Shown here piece after piece: positions 1-9,303 of a stretch of DNA of 64,000 bases; position 1 is the first letter of the stretch, and every line of letters begins with the position of its first letter. The notes beneath the pieces were generated by a model. It was not told where the DNA came from. It did no database searches and worked only from the letters and a program-made list of their open reading frames with translations. Source of the stretch: an uncultured Bacteroidales bacterium (GTDB taxonomy: Bacteria; Bacteroidota; Bacteroidia; Bacteroidales; Paludibacteraceae); assembly GCA_946411385.1 (NCBI GenBank), contig CAMKDV010000005.1, forward strand, positions 1 to 64,000, given 5' to 3'. Made by a program: the position numbers and the translations under genes.

Positions 1-2
1 CC

Positions 3-131
3 GACCCGAACAGCGATTGTTACGAGTGCGACAAGACCGACCCGAACAGCGATTGTTACGAGTGCGACAAGACCGACCCGAACAGCGATTGCTATGAGTG
101 TGACGAAACCGATCCGAACAGCGATTGCTAC
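3..131 (+). repeat. 36-bp tandem repeat, coding
   Basis: Three full 36-bp units (3-38, 39-74, 75-110) are followed by a 21-bp partial unit (111-131). The first two are identical and the third differs at a few positions. Each unit keeps frame, so copy number can change without a frameshift. More copies may lie to the left of the window. Confidence 0.9.
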
Positions 132-257
132 AAAGAGGCGTTGGACGATGTAAGAGCAGAGAAGAGGGTAGTAAGGAAAGTTCAGGAGAACGGAATGATG
201 TATATTGAAGTGAACGGAGAACGATTCACTCTGTTGGGAACAAAAGTTGAGCAATAA
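3..257 (+). CDS. C-terminal end of a Cys-rich repeat surface protein (partial)
   Basis: The open frame runs in from the left edge and stops at TAA 255-257. It holds three complete 12-residue units reading DPNSDCYECDKT or a close variant, then a fourth partial unit, then about 40 residues without repeats. The last residues follow a pattern (ENGMMYIEVNG, then YT/FT and a small G-containing end) that is also found at the end of the next protein. Units of this kind usually form spacers or stalks in secreted Bacteroidales proteins, and the two Cys per unit could pair or bind metal; that is inference. The gene start and any signal peptide lie outside the window. No function is assigned. Confidence 0.7.
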   Translation, partial: DPNSDCYECDKTDPNSDCYECDKTDPNSDCYECDETDPNSDCYKEALDDVRAEKRVVRKVQENGMMYIEVNGERFTLLGTKVEQ

Positions 258-314
258 CAACGAAACTGAAAAGACGAAATAATACAAAAGCGGCTTGTCC
301 GCAGGAAAGATAGA

Positions 315-3300
315 ATGAAAAACATGAAACGAATGCACATTTGTCGAATTGTATGCCTCGGTCTGCTGATGATGCAGACGGCGTTCGCTATGGCAGCGAA
401 TGACGGTTATTCGAAGGCAGATCCTATCCTTTTTGATTGGGATAATGGTCATGAACAAGAGCCAATTACCGTAGCTGATCCGCAGTATCCTGATATTGTG
501 GATACGTACAACTTCCGTTGGTACAGAGTAGGTCTTGAACCGTTGTATGATGAGGATAGTCCCGTGCTGGCATTGTATCTAACCAATCTGGAGGACGAAG
601 AAGTTCAGGTGAAGATGGTTGCCCAGCTTGAGAGCCAGACGGAGGAGCGTGAGTACACGCTGCCGCCTTTCGGCTTCAAGATTTGGTCGATAAGTGCTGT
701 GACGCTGATCAAGATGAAGACCCAATCGGTGATGATCCAATTGACGTCGGATCATAGGGTTGCTTTGTCGGCAAAGGTTTATGAGAACATCCGTCTGGAT
801 CAGACGTGTACCAGCTCAACGTTGCTGGACTGGTCCGGCACGCATCAGACAGCAAAGAGCGCGTGGTATGTGCTGGATCTAAAGGAAGCAATGTTATCGA
901 CTACGCAGAAAGTGGTATTACGCTATACCAACAACGGCGGTTCAGCGGTACAGACCACGGTGAGCCGTAGTGCCGACTGCCCGAGTACGGGATCGCTGAC
1001 GGTAGATACACTGCTAGCAGCCGGAGCCACGTACGAACAGGAGATAACCCGTGCCAGTCTGGAAGTGCTTGAAGATTCGCTTCAGTATATCCATGTGGAA
1101 GCCAATGGCACGATAGACATATCCGCATCGCTGGTGGAGGAAGATTTGAGCGGTCAGGAGATTCTCGGAACCGCTACATTGTTCAGTTTCGATACGGATT
1201 ATCCGCTGTCAGCCGGCGTATCAAGGCTATTCTATATTCCGATGAGCGTGTTGCGTAGTGTTCCGCGTTATGCTCCGCTCTTCGTAGCGCTGAATGGAGG
1301 CAACTCCGATGGTACGATAGCCTACAAGTACGCCTTTAAGAACCCTTCGAATACATCGATGTTGGGCGAAGTGAATATAGCGGCAGCATCGGATGCGTCG
1401 TTGGGCTTTGCTGCTAACGCCATTGAGGCCGTATCGAGCGATGTGGAGAATGTATATTTCGAAATTACTCCGAGTGTGGCAATCACGCTTCGCGCAAGAA
1501 TGCGCCATATCTATGAAGGTGCAACGTGCAAGTACCCGATAGCATTCGATTATGAGCACAGCGAGAAATATACTCCGGGCAGCGAACTATGGTACGGTGT
1601 GATGCTGGAAGATCTTTTGGCGCTCCGAGGAGATGTGACAATGTTCATTGCCAACCATAATACAAGTTCCGTCAAAGTGAAGATGGAGCGTGCGTTGGAA
1701 TGTCCGTTCGTAGTGACTGAACCGTCGGAGCACACGATAGCAGCCGGTGATACGCTGCGTATCGAATTGCCGTACGGCTTCTACAGCAATCTGAAATATG
1801 ACGCCATCTATTACGGCTTGGAGGCAAGCAAGGAACTGGAAGTATGGGCCACGGTAGGTGAGGCGCAAGTGAAACGTCCGGCTGTGACGGCTTGCGAAAG
1901 TGCGCAGACATTCAACTGGCTGACCGGTCACCGCCAGGATGCCGGAGAAAAGTGGTATGTGGTGGAGATAGATACGATTCGCAAGTCGCAATTCACTCCG
2001 CAGATTCTGGTAAGAAACCTGACGGGCAGTGATGTAACCTACATGATGGAGGTAAGCTACGAGTGTCCGGACAGTTTGTCGAACTTGGTAGTGGAGCACA
2101 CCATCCCGGCATACGACCGTTATCTGTCGGAATCCATCCGTGAGCAAGTGGTGAACCTGAAGGCGGATATCCATGAGGTATACGTACATATGGTAAGCGA
2201 CGGCGAGATTGCCATTGAGGTGCAATTCGTTCGTCCGGAGGAAGGCAAGAGCTGTCTGACAGCCGTGCCGTTCAACTACGTGAGCGGACACGACCAACTG
2301 CCGAATGAGGATTTGTGGTATGCCATCGATATCCGTGAGGCGAAAGCTAATCATAAGGATGCGGTGATACATGTGTACAACCGTACAAATGAGCCCAATC
2401 CGGTAGAAGGTTTCATGTCAGACGAATGTCCATGCGAGGCTCCGCAGTACTTATCCTACACGATGACCCCGAATGAGCACCGCGAGCGTAAGATTGTACA
2501 TTCGTTGCTGAAGAACTTCGGCGATACGATTTATCTACGCGTGAAGAATACGGGTATCGTACATTTTGAGGCAGAGTTTGTTGATCCGACGCCTATCTAT
2601 TTGGATGCTTGTAACGAAGCAGATTCCCTGATAATAGGTCATGAATATAATTGTGAAGGCGGTGCGGACACCTTGTGGTTCTATATGCGCCCCGAACAGA
2701 TTCAGAGCGACAACTTCTCGCCCATCATCGTATTCAAAGACCGTAGTGGCGCAAGCAACGCGGAGAAAGTGCACTTCGCTTTCAACTGTCCGGTAACGGA
2801 ACAGATGTTTGAGCGTGCGCTGGATGCGGGCAATATGGGAACCAAACGGCAGGTGATTGAGCGCACCACGGTGCAGAGCCTGGCAAGCAACGATACCATC
2901 TATCTGATGATTACCGCCAACAAGGCAAGCACATTCATGTTGGAGATGGCAGACGCCAATACCGGTGAGGACTGCATGCACGCGCAGATGTTGAGAAATG
3001 GCGATGCGATGCGCATAGGTAAGGGCGTTCAATGGTATCGCTATGACCTGCATGAGCTACCTGAGGATGTGAATGCCCACCTGATACTTCGCAGCGCGAA
3101 AGAGACGGATACGGTGAGCTGCATCCTGCAGAACGATTGCGACGGTGTAGCAATCCGCACCTACAAAGATACGCTGGCACTGAATGGGCAACGCATCATC
3201 ACGACGAATGCTCCATGGCTGTCGGGCTTTACCCATCGCTATATCTATTACCGCGTGGAAACGACCGATAGCACGGATGTGCTAGTCAACTACACGCCGA

Positions 3301-6128
3301 TGGTATCGACGGATAGTGTTTACACCTGTGAAAAGGCAAAGCCGATGGCTATCAACAGCGATTATCCCGTAGCAGCCGGCGATACGGCTTGGTTCTGGGT
3401 GAACATAGCTGACTTGCGTGTAAATACTTCTGATGATCTGAAGTGGATAGTGAAGAACGAAGGAACAACGGTGGCTCATGCAGAGCGTGCTACTGCTTGG
3501 AGTTGTCCGACCGCGTTCGACCTGCTGCCCGAGCCGGTAAGCGTACCGGCAGAAAGCACGGTAGAGACGGTTTATCCGCATGCCTACCTGAATGCAATCG
3601 TAGACAGTATCGCTTATGTGCGCGTAACTGCGGATCAGGATGTGAAAGTTCAGCTGAACGTAAATATGACGCGCGGTGAGGATTGTATCGAACCTGTGGT
3701 ATTCGACTGGGTGAACGGTAACGTGCATCCGGCAGATGAATGGATATGGTATCAGGTTCGTATGGATTCAACGAAGATTCCTGTAGACAAGGATATCCGC
3801 TTAAATATCAAGAACCTTGCGGATGAAACGACAGAAGCTTCAGCCTTCCTGTTCTTCGACTGCCGTGACGCTTCGTTGGCTGACAGCAAGTATACATTCC
3901 AGCCGGGCGATTCGAGATTCAAAGATATCGACCGTTCGCTGTTGAAGAACCTTGGTTGGGCGGATATGATTATCCGTTATCATTCAAGCAACAATACCCA
4001 AATCAAGATCACGTTGGTTGACTCGGTTGCTGTGCCTGTCGTTCATGACTCGGTGTTTGCTATCGTTTGCGACGGTGAGGATTATACGGATACGATTACC
4101 GGTGAAATCCACACGATTTTCTTCGACGAGCTGGCTGATCGTCATTGGACGGATGAGCGCGATACGCTTGTCAAAGCCTTCTACGAGCATCGTATAACCG
4201 ACTTCTTCATTACTGCACGCCGTGATCCGGATGCGTTTACAGAAAGTGAGTTGGAGACATTCAAACCTATTATGCGCGAGGGTATGCCGATCTTTGTCGA
4301 CAGCTCGTTGATGGTTATCAACAGGTACTACGAGAGCATTGCATCGGACAGCCTGGCGCTGATAGATACCATCTATTGGGCCGTACCGACAGGACCGAAA
4401 TCCGAGAGCAGCCTGAATGTGCTCACTCCGGTGGAAAGGAATACTCCGTCCAAAGAGTTGCGTCTTGTGGTTAAGACGCAATGCGGAACGACCGTTCGTT
4501 CGGATGTAGCATTCATGATAGACGAATGGCGTACGGACAGCATCACGCTTACGGATACCATCTGTGCCGGAGAGTCGATTACGCTGCAGAATGGCACGAC
4601 TGTCGCCATCGAGCGCGATACCGTCATCCGCGATTTGGTAAGCAATGTGGAAGCATTGGATACGCTGCTATTGCCGCGCAAGGTAGATAGTATATATGTA
4701 CGTGATGTGCGCGTGCGCGTGAAGCCCGAGTTCGTGTCGATTGACGATGACGGCAACATACCTATCGTCATGCAATTGGGTGCCGGCATTGACCTCGAGC
4801 CGCAATGGAACAACCTGTCGTACCAGTACGAGACGGATGATCCGATGGATGTGTGGGTTGACAGCATAGGGTTCGAAAGGAAGATTGACGATGTATATGT
4901 ATCGGTTGATCCGGAAGAGCGCCTGGATAGCACGGTACGCGAGGTGACTCTCCGCTACGTATTGTTCACCGATTGTGGCGATACGCTCTATTCGCCGGAC
5001 AAGACCGTTACTCCGCTACCTTATACGCGCATCTCAACAACGGTACAAGATGTATTGTGCGCGGGTGAGACCTACGAGCCTCGTCTGTCGCCGACATTCG
5101 TTATGAAGAATGATACGATGTTCAACGATACAGTGAAATGGATTATCCCGGAAAATGGCGGAGCTGCATTTGACAGTATCTATGTATACGATATCCGTCT
5201 GCTGCCACCAACAACGAGTACTACCGAGGTGGAGGTATGTCGCCGGGATCAGTACTACACATGGCATGTAGAAGGCGGCGATACGACTATTCTGCACGAA
5301 GATTTCGAGAACAGTCCGTTCACGATTATCCGAACGAACAGTCGTGGCTGTGACTCCATCATGACGCTGGTTCTGCATCTGCTGGAGAACACCGAGAGCA
5401 CGACTGAGGTGGAGGTATGCCGTAAAGACGAGTCATACACATGGCATGTGGAAGGCGGTGATACAACCATCATGCACGCTGATTTTGAGAAAGGTCCGTT
5501 CACCATTGTTCGTACGAACAGTAGGGGTTGCGACTCGATCATGACACTGGTTCTGAATCTGCTGGAGAACACCGAGAGCACGACCGAGGTGACCATCTGC
5601 GGTGACGATATTCCTTACACATGGCATGTAGAAGGCGGCGATACCACCATCAACGACCTCAAGGGCGGCACATATACAATTGTTCGTACGAATGCTGACG
5701 GCTGCGACTCAATCATGACGCTGGTGCTGAATGTCAACAGACCGCACTATGACGATCTGCCCATCGAGACACACTTCGGTAACCGCGTGCTGGTAATCAA
5801 TCGTGCTTCCATCGAGAGCGAGACCGGCTGGCATGTAGAATCGTCGCAAGTGAACTGGTACAAAGTAGGCACTCCGGACGAGCTTGTTCGCGAAGGTTCG
5901 GACTACTACACTACCGGTGAGCCGATAGTAGGATCGTACTATGCAACCATCTACACGCCGGCACAGCAAGAGGGTGATTGCAGCACGTACGGACGATCGA
6001 TAACGATTGTTTGTGCAGAAAATGCCAACGCTCCTGAAGAACCGACGAAGGAGATTCGTGACGGACAATTGTTCATCCGCCGCAACGGTGTGCTGTATAC
6101 TACCGAAGGTCTGCCTTTGGTTGATTAA
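315..6128 (+). CDS. Giant secreted multi-repeat protein (1937 aa)
   Basis: A signal peptide is visible (basic MKNMKRMHICR, a hydrophobic run, then AFAMAA), so the protein is exported. From about residue 40 there are ten units of about 120 residues. Each starts with a pattern like C..A..F(D/N)W..GH followed by an aromatic WY.V strand; starts are near residues 40, 166, 285, 404, 526, 646, 765, 886, 1004 and 1124. A non-repeated section follows, then three 60-residue repeats with the CDSIMTLVL motif common in large Bacteroidota surface proteins. The C-terminus (IRDGQLFIRRNG, then YT..G) matches the end of the upstream gene and may be a sorting or anchoring tail. There is no catalytic motif I recognise. 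Adhesin or surface-layer-like roles are possible but unproven. A 57-bp gap separates it from the upstream gene. Confidence 0.85.
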   Translation: MKNMKRMHICRIVCLGLLMMQTAFAMAANDGYSKADPILFDWDNGHEQEPITVADPQYPDIVDTYNFRWYRVGLEPLYDEDSPVLALYLTNLEDEEVQVKMVAQLESQTEEREYTLPPFGFKIWSISAVTLIKMKTQSVMIQLTSDHRVALSAKVYENIRLDQTCTSSTLLDWSGTHQTAKSAWYVLDLKEAMLSTTQKVVLRYTNNGGSAVQTTVSRSADCPSTGSLTVDTLLAAGATYEQEITRASLEVLEDSLQYIHVEANGTIDISASLVEEDLSGQEILGTATLFSFDTDYPLSAGVSRLFYIPMSVLRSVPRYAPLFVALNGGNSDGTIAYKYAFKNPSNTSMLGEVNIAAASDASLGFAANAIEAVSSDVENVYFEITPSVAITLRARMRHIYEGATCKYPIAFDYEHSEKYTPGSELWYGVMLEDLLALRGDVTMFIANHNTSSVKVKMERALECPFVVTEPSEHTIAAGDTLRIELPYGFYSNLKYDAIYYGLEASKELEVWATVGEAQVKRPAVTACESAQTFNWLTGHRQDAGEKWYVVEIDTIRKSQFTPQILVRNLTGSDVTYMMEVSYECPDSLSNLVVEHTIPAYDRYLSESIREQVVNLKADIHEVYVHMVSDGEIAIEVQFVRPEEGKSCLTAVPFNYVSGHDQLPNEDLWYAIDIREAKANHKDAVIHVYNRTNEPNPVEGFMSDECPCEAPQYLSYTMTPNEHRERKIVHSLLKNFGDTIYLRVKNTGIVHFEAEFVDPTPIYLDACNEADSLIIGHEYNCEGGADTLWFYMRPEQIQSDNFSPIIVFKDRSGASNAEKVHFAFNCPVTEQMFERALDAGNMGTKRQVIERTTVQSLASNDTIYLMITANKASTFMLEMADANTGEDCMHAQMLRNGDAMRIGKGVQWYRYDLHELPEDVNAHLILRSAKETDTVSCILQNDCDGVAIRTYKDTLALNGQRIITTNAPWLSGFTHRYIYYRVETTDSTDVLVNYTPMVSTDSVYTCEKAKPMAINSDYPVAAGDTAWFWVNIADLRVNTSDDLKWIVKNEGTTVAHAERATAWSCPTAFDLLPEPVSVPAESTVETVYPHAYLNAIVDSIAYVRVTADQDVKVQLNVNMTRGEDCIEPVVFDWVNGNVHPADEWIWYQVRMDSTKIPVDKDIRLNIKNLADETTEASAFLFFDCRDASLADSKYTFQPGDSRFKDIDRSLLKNLGWADMIIRYHSSNNTQIKITLVDSVAVPVVHDSVFAIVCDGEDYTDTITGEIHTIFFDELADRHWTDERDTLVKAFYEHRITDFFITARRDPDAFTESELETFKPIMREGMPIFVDSSLMVINRYYESIASDSLALIDTIYWAVPTGPKSESSLNVLTPVERNTPSKELRLVVKTQCGTTVRSDVAFMIDEWRTDSITLTDTICAGESITLQNGTTVAIERDTVIRDLVSNVEALDTLLLPRKVDSIYVRDVRVRVKPEFVSIDDDGNIPIVMQLGAGIDLEPQWNNLSYQYETDDPMDVWVDSIGFERKIDDVYVSVDPEERLDSTVREVTLRYVLFTDCGDTLYSPDKTVTPLPYTRISTTVQDVLCAGETYEPRLSPTFVMKNDTMFNDTVKWIIPENGGAAFDSIYVYDIRLLPPTTSTTEVEVCRRDQYYTWHVEGGDTTILHEDFENSPFTIIRTNSRGCDSIMTLVLHLLENTESTTEVEVCRKDESYTWHVEGGDTTIMHADFEKGPFTIVRTNSRGCDSIMTLVLNLLENTESTTEVTICGDDIPYTWHVEGGDTTINDLKGGTYTIVRTNADGCDSIMTLVLNVNRPHYDDLPIETHFGNRVLVINRASIESETGWHVESSQVNWYKVGTPDELVREGSDYYTTGEPIVGSYYATIYTPAQQEGDCSTYGRSITIVCAENANAPEEPTKEIRDGQLFIRRNGVLYTTEGLPLVD
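5213..5735 (+). repeat. Three 180-bp tandem repeats inside the giant gene
   Basis: Units begin near 5213, 5393 and 5573, an exact 180-bp period; the third is slightly shorter. Each encodes a block with E.C...(Y)TWHVEGGDTT and ends with CDSIMTLVL. High DNA identity, including silent sites, points to recent duplication or gene conversion. Confidence 0.85.
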
Positions 6129-6146
6129 GACAATAAACGATTGAAA

Positions 6147-6935
6147 ATGAAAAAACGAATAATTGACAGTATTTGTCTAACCATCGCGCTTTTGCTTCCC
6201 ATGCAGCTTTTTGCATGGGGACAAAAGGGGCATCGCATCATAGCCGAGGTGGCATATCACTATCTGTCCGGCAGTGCGGTGAAGAAGATTGACAATGTGC
6301 TGGGCAAGCACGGAATGGTGTATAACGCCAACTGGCCTGACGAGATCAAGAGCGACACCATCTATCCGCAATCGCACAAACAAGGCTGGCACTATCAGGA
6401 TCTGGACAGCGGAATGAGCGATTCGGCTGTGGTGGTTGCATTGACGAATTATCCGAAAGTAGGCGGAAGCTTGTTCCGCGTGACGGATAGTATTTGTGCG
6501 CTGCTCAAGCGTGAGCCGACGAATCATGATGCGTTGGTATTTTTGATACATATCAGTGGCGACAAATACTGCCCCATGCACATGGGACATTTGGATGATG
6601 CCGGAGGCAATAAGGTGAAGATGAAATGGTTTGGCAGCAATACCAACCTGCATTCGGTATGGGATGGCAAACTGATTGACTCGCAGGGCTATTCATACAC
6701 GGAATATGCTACTTTTCTGATAGACAAGTATGATGCTACGCGTAAAGAACTACTGAGCAAGACGGATGCAGAAATGGTGCTGGATAACTATCATCTGACG
6801 AGTGAGATCTATGCCTATCAGGAGACTTTCGACGGCAATACCTATCATTATATTTACCGATTCCATGAGCCCATGGAGTGGCAGTTGTACAAAGCCGGTG
6901 TGAGACTGGCGATGATACTGGAAGCCCTCTATTGA
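6147..6935 (+). CDS. S1/P1-type zinc nuclease, secreted
   Basis: The S1/P1 family consists of zinc-dependent nucleases that cut single-stranded nucleic acids and often release 3'-nucleotide phosphate. After a signal peptide ending LLPMQLFA the mature protein begins WGQKGHR (Trp24, His29); in this family the N-terminal Trp and the nearby His bind zinc. Later His and Asp ligands fit the segments CPMHMGHLDDAGG and NLHSVWD. At 262 aa it has normal family length. I chose ATG 6147; an in-frame TTG at 6141 adds only two residues. It lies 18 bp after the giant gene and 1 bp before the next gene, so probably one transcript. Likely role: periplasmic or extracellular nucleic-acid scavenging. Confidence 0.88.
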   Translation: MKKRIIDSICLTIALLLPMQLFAWGQKGHRIIAEVAYHYLSGSAVKKIDNVLGKHGMVYNANWPDEIKSDTIYPQSHKQGWHYQDLDSGMSDSAVVVALTNYPKVGGSLFRVTDSICALLKREPTNHDALVFLIHISGDKYCPMHMGHLDDAGGNKVKMKWFGSNTNLHSVWDGKLIDSQGYSYTEYATFLIDKYDATRKELLSKTDAEMVLDNYHLTSEIYAYQETFDGNTYHYIYRFHEPMEWQLYKAGVRLAMILEALY

Positions 6936-6936
6936 T

Positions 6937-7734
6937 ATGCGAGACTTTACTTTACGGACATATAGACGATTGCTGGAGACGTTAGATGCCTCGGGATATG
7001 AGGCGCTGACGTTTGAAAAATATTGCACGCTGCGGCAGTCGGGCAAGGTCTTGCCCGAGCGGTTTGTTGTGCTGCGTCATGACGTGGACAAGCGTCCACA
7101 ATATTCCGTGAGGATGGCCGAACTGGAGGCTTCGATGCATATCCGTGCTTCGTACTATTTCCGTATCGTAAAGGAGAGCAATGTGCCAGAGTGCATAAAA
7201 CAGATAGCACTGCTTGGGCATGAGATAGGCTACCACTATGAAGATATGTCGCTATGCGGCGGTGATAGCGAGAAAGCCTACGCACATTTCGTTGATTCAT
7301 TGGCTTATTTCCGTCAGTTCTATCCCGTACAGACCTGTTGTATGCACGGTGCTCCGATGTCGCAGTTTGACAGCCGTGCGTTGTGGGAGAGTTACGACTA
7401 CAGGGATGAGCGACTGATAGGTGAACCGTATTATGATGTGGATTTCTCGCAGGTGTTCTACCTGACCGATACAGGTCGTTGCTGGGACGGTTATCGCGTG
7501 AGCGTGCGCGACAAGATCCCCCAGTATCAGGACCAATGGACTGCAGCCGGATTGAGTTTTCGCAGGACAGAGGAGATCCTTCGTGCTATAGAATCACATC
7601 GCTTGCCTAAGGCTGTGATGATTACCACGCATCCTCAACGCTGGACTGATAGTCTGCTGCCATGGGGGATAGAGTGGGGACTGCAGCATGCAAAGAATAT
7701 CGTTAAGGCTGTGTTGATTCGTAGAAGAAAATAA
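6937..7734 (+). CDS. Polysaccharide deacetylase-like (NodB-fold) protein
   Basis: The segment VVLRHDVDKRP (around residues 44-54) is the first metal-binding motif of NodB-type carbohydrate esterases, with HDVD at 48-51. It is followed by a typical core strand, RASYYFRI. HEIGYHYE is the region of the second His motif, and ITTHPQRW near the end fits the last motif. There is no signal peptide, so it probably acts in the cytoplasm. With the sugar transferase just downstream this suggests modification of a lipid-linked or cell-envelope glycan. It starts 1 bp after the nuclease stop. The exact substrate is unknown. Confidence 0.75.
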   Translation: MRDFTLRTYRRLLETLDASGYEALTFEKYCTLRQSGKVLPERFVVLRHDVDKRPQYSVRMAELEASMHIRASYYFRIVKESNVPECIKQIALLGHEIGYHYEDMSLCGGDSEKAYAHFVDSLAYFRQFYPVQTCCMHGAPMSQFDSRALWESYDYRDERLIGEPYYDVDFSQVFYLTDTGRCWDGYRVSVRDKIPQYQDQWTAAGLSFRRTEEILRAIESHRLPKAVMITTHPQRWTDSLLPWGIEWGLQHAKNIVKAVLIRRRK

Positions 7735-7742
7735 CCGAAGTG

Positions 7743-9260
7743 ATGAAAGCGTACGTTTCCCGCATATTCTCTGAGATGATTATCTGGCTGCTGTCAGGTT
7801 TCGTTTGTATACTCTGGCGTGTGGCAGCGGACAAGAGCGTTATTCTGATGTATGTATGGCTGTTCCTGATCATGATGGCAGCTTGGGTACTCATCAGTGC
7901 GCTGACCGGCAAGTATGCCCGCTCGTATAAGAACATCGGTCTGGGACTGGATATGTTGGGAATGATTATTCCTGCCGCTATCGAGTTTGTGCTGATTTTC
8001 TGGGTGCTTCGCGACTATTTCCCCAAATATATGCTATCCTCCAATGTGGCAGTCTGGATGCTGGGGATAGTAGCCGTGATTGATGCTATCTGCATTGTAG
8101 CAAGACACTACTGGAAGTATGCGCAGAACATGGATGTTCCTGCGATGAAGATAGAGAAACGCAGCAAGGCTCAGGTGACGAGAAAAGATGAGCCGCGTTC
8201 GGAGGAGTCGGTGGAGGCCATCCATCAGTCGGTGCTGTCAATTACGACGGAAGATGATTATCAGATGCTTCGTGAGAGAGCTCACCTTGATTCGCGCCAG
8301 ACGAAGATTGTAGCCAATAGGGACCGTTTCAGTTTCTTGCAGATACCCGATTATCAGTACAAGACTTTGGTAGACCTGACGCTGCTCAACGATGCGAAAG
8401 GCATCAACCGCCGCTTCTGCATCGTTAATCAGAAGTTGCCTGATGACGGATACTATGTATGCTGCTTCCGTCCACAGGAATATATGAAACAGAAGATATT
8501 GAACAAGTATTTCACGCCGTTCAACTGGATAGTCTATACCTTCTATTTCTGGCAAAAACGAGTTGTGCCCCGTTTGCTTCTGTCGTCGCGACTCTATTAT
8601 GACGTGACCAAAGGCAGGAAGCGAATGCTGTCGAAGACCGAGGTGTTCGGAAGATTGTATTATTGCGGATTTGAAGTGGATGAGGTTGTTCCGGCAGGAC
8701 ATATCGAATATGTGTTTGCCCACAGGCGCATGCAGCCCTATCCGCAAGAGCAATTCAAGGTATACGGACCGCTGATCAAACTGCCGCGTATATGCCAGGA
8801 CGGCGAGATACGCTATTTCTACAAGTTCCGTACGATGCATCCGTATGCGGAATATATACAGGATGTGGTGTTTGACGAGAATGGAGGCATGAACATTGCC
8901 GACAAGTCAGATGGCGATTGGCGTATATCCTCGTGGGGAAAAGTATTGCGCAAATACTGGCTGGATGAGCTGCCGATGCTCATCAACTGGCTAAAAGGCG
9001 ACGTGAAGCTGGTAGGAGTGCGACCGTTGTCGCAAGGCATGTTCAACAAGTATCCAAAAGAGTTGCAGGAGAAGCGCATCAAAGCCAAGCCGGGACTGAT
9101 ACCACCGTTCTATATCGACCATCCGAAGACATTTGACGAACTGTTTGCCAGTGAGGACAAGTATCTGGATGCTTATCTTGAACATCCGATACGAACGGAT
9201 TTCAGATATTTCATCATGACTATCCATTCTATTCTGTTCAAGAGAATGCATAGCGCATGA
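7743..9260 (+). CDS. Membrane sugar transferase (WcaJ/undecaprenyl-phosphate sugar transferase family)
   Basis: The C-terminal part carries the signature of bacterial sugar-1-phosphate transferases that start glycan synthesis on undecaprenyl phosphate: YKFRTM (about residue 360), KYWLDELPML (about 407-416) and LVGVRPLS (about 423). The N-terminal 130 residues contain several hydrophobic membrane segments. The middle (about 150-330) has no motif I can name. ATG 7743 is preferred over GTG 7740, which adds one residue. It follows the deacetylase-like gene by 8 bp, supporting a shared envelope-glycan role. Which sugar is transferred cannot be told. Confidence 0.82.
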   Translation: MKAYVSRIFSEMIIWLLSGFVCILWRVAADKSVILMYVWLFLIMMAAWVLISALTGKYARSYKNIGLGLDMLGMIIPAAIEFVLIFWVLRDYFPKYMLSSNVAVWMLGIVAVIDAICIVARHYWKYAQNMDVPAMKIEKRSKAQVTRKDEPRSEESVEAIHQSVLSITTEDDYQMLRERAHLDSRQTKIVANRDRFSFLQIPDYQYKTLVDLTLLNDAKGINRRFCIVNQKLPDDGYYVCCFRPQEYMKQKILNKYFTPFNWIVYTFYFWQKRVVPRLLLSSRLYYDVTKGRKRMLSKTEVFGRLYYCGFEVDEVVPAGHIEYVFAHRRMQPYPQEQFKVYGPLIKLPRICQDGEIRYFYKFRTMHPYAEYIQDVVFDENGGMNIADKSDGDWRISSWGKVLRKYWLDELPMLINWLKGDVKLVGVRPLSQGMFNKYPKELQEKRIKAKPGLIPPFYIDHPKTFDELFASEDKYLDAYLEHPIRTDFRYFIMTIHSILFKRMHSA

Positions 9261-9303
9261 TAAGGTGAAAGTTGAAAGGAGTTCGATTGTTTAAAGTTAA
9301 TAG

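Noticed and set aside
1587..2372. 261-codon minus-strand open frame inside the giant gene
   Set aside because: It lies wholly within a well-supported plus-strand gene with signal peptide and repeats; the product is His/Arg-rich without a domain, as expected for an antisense frame.
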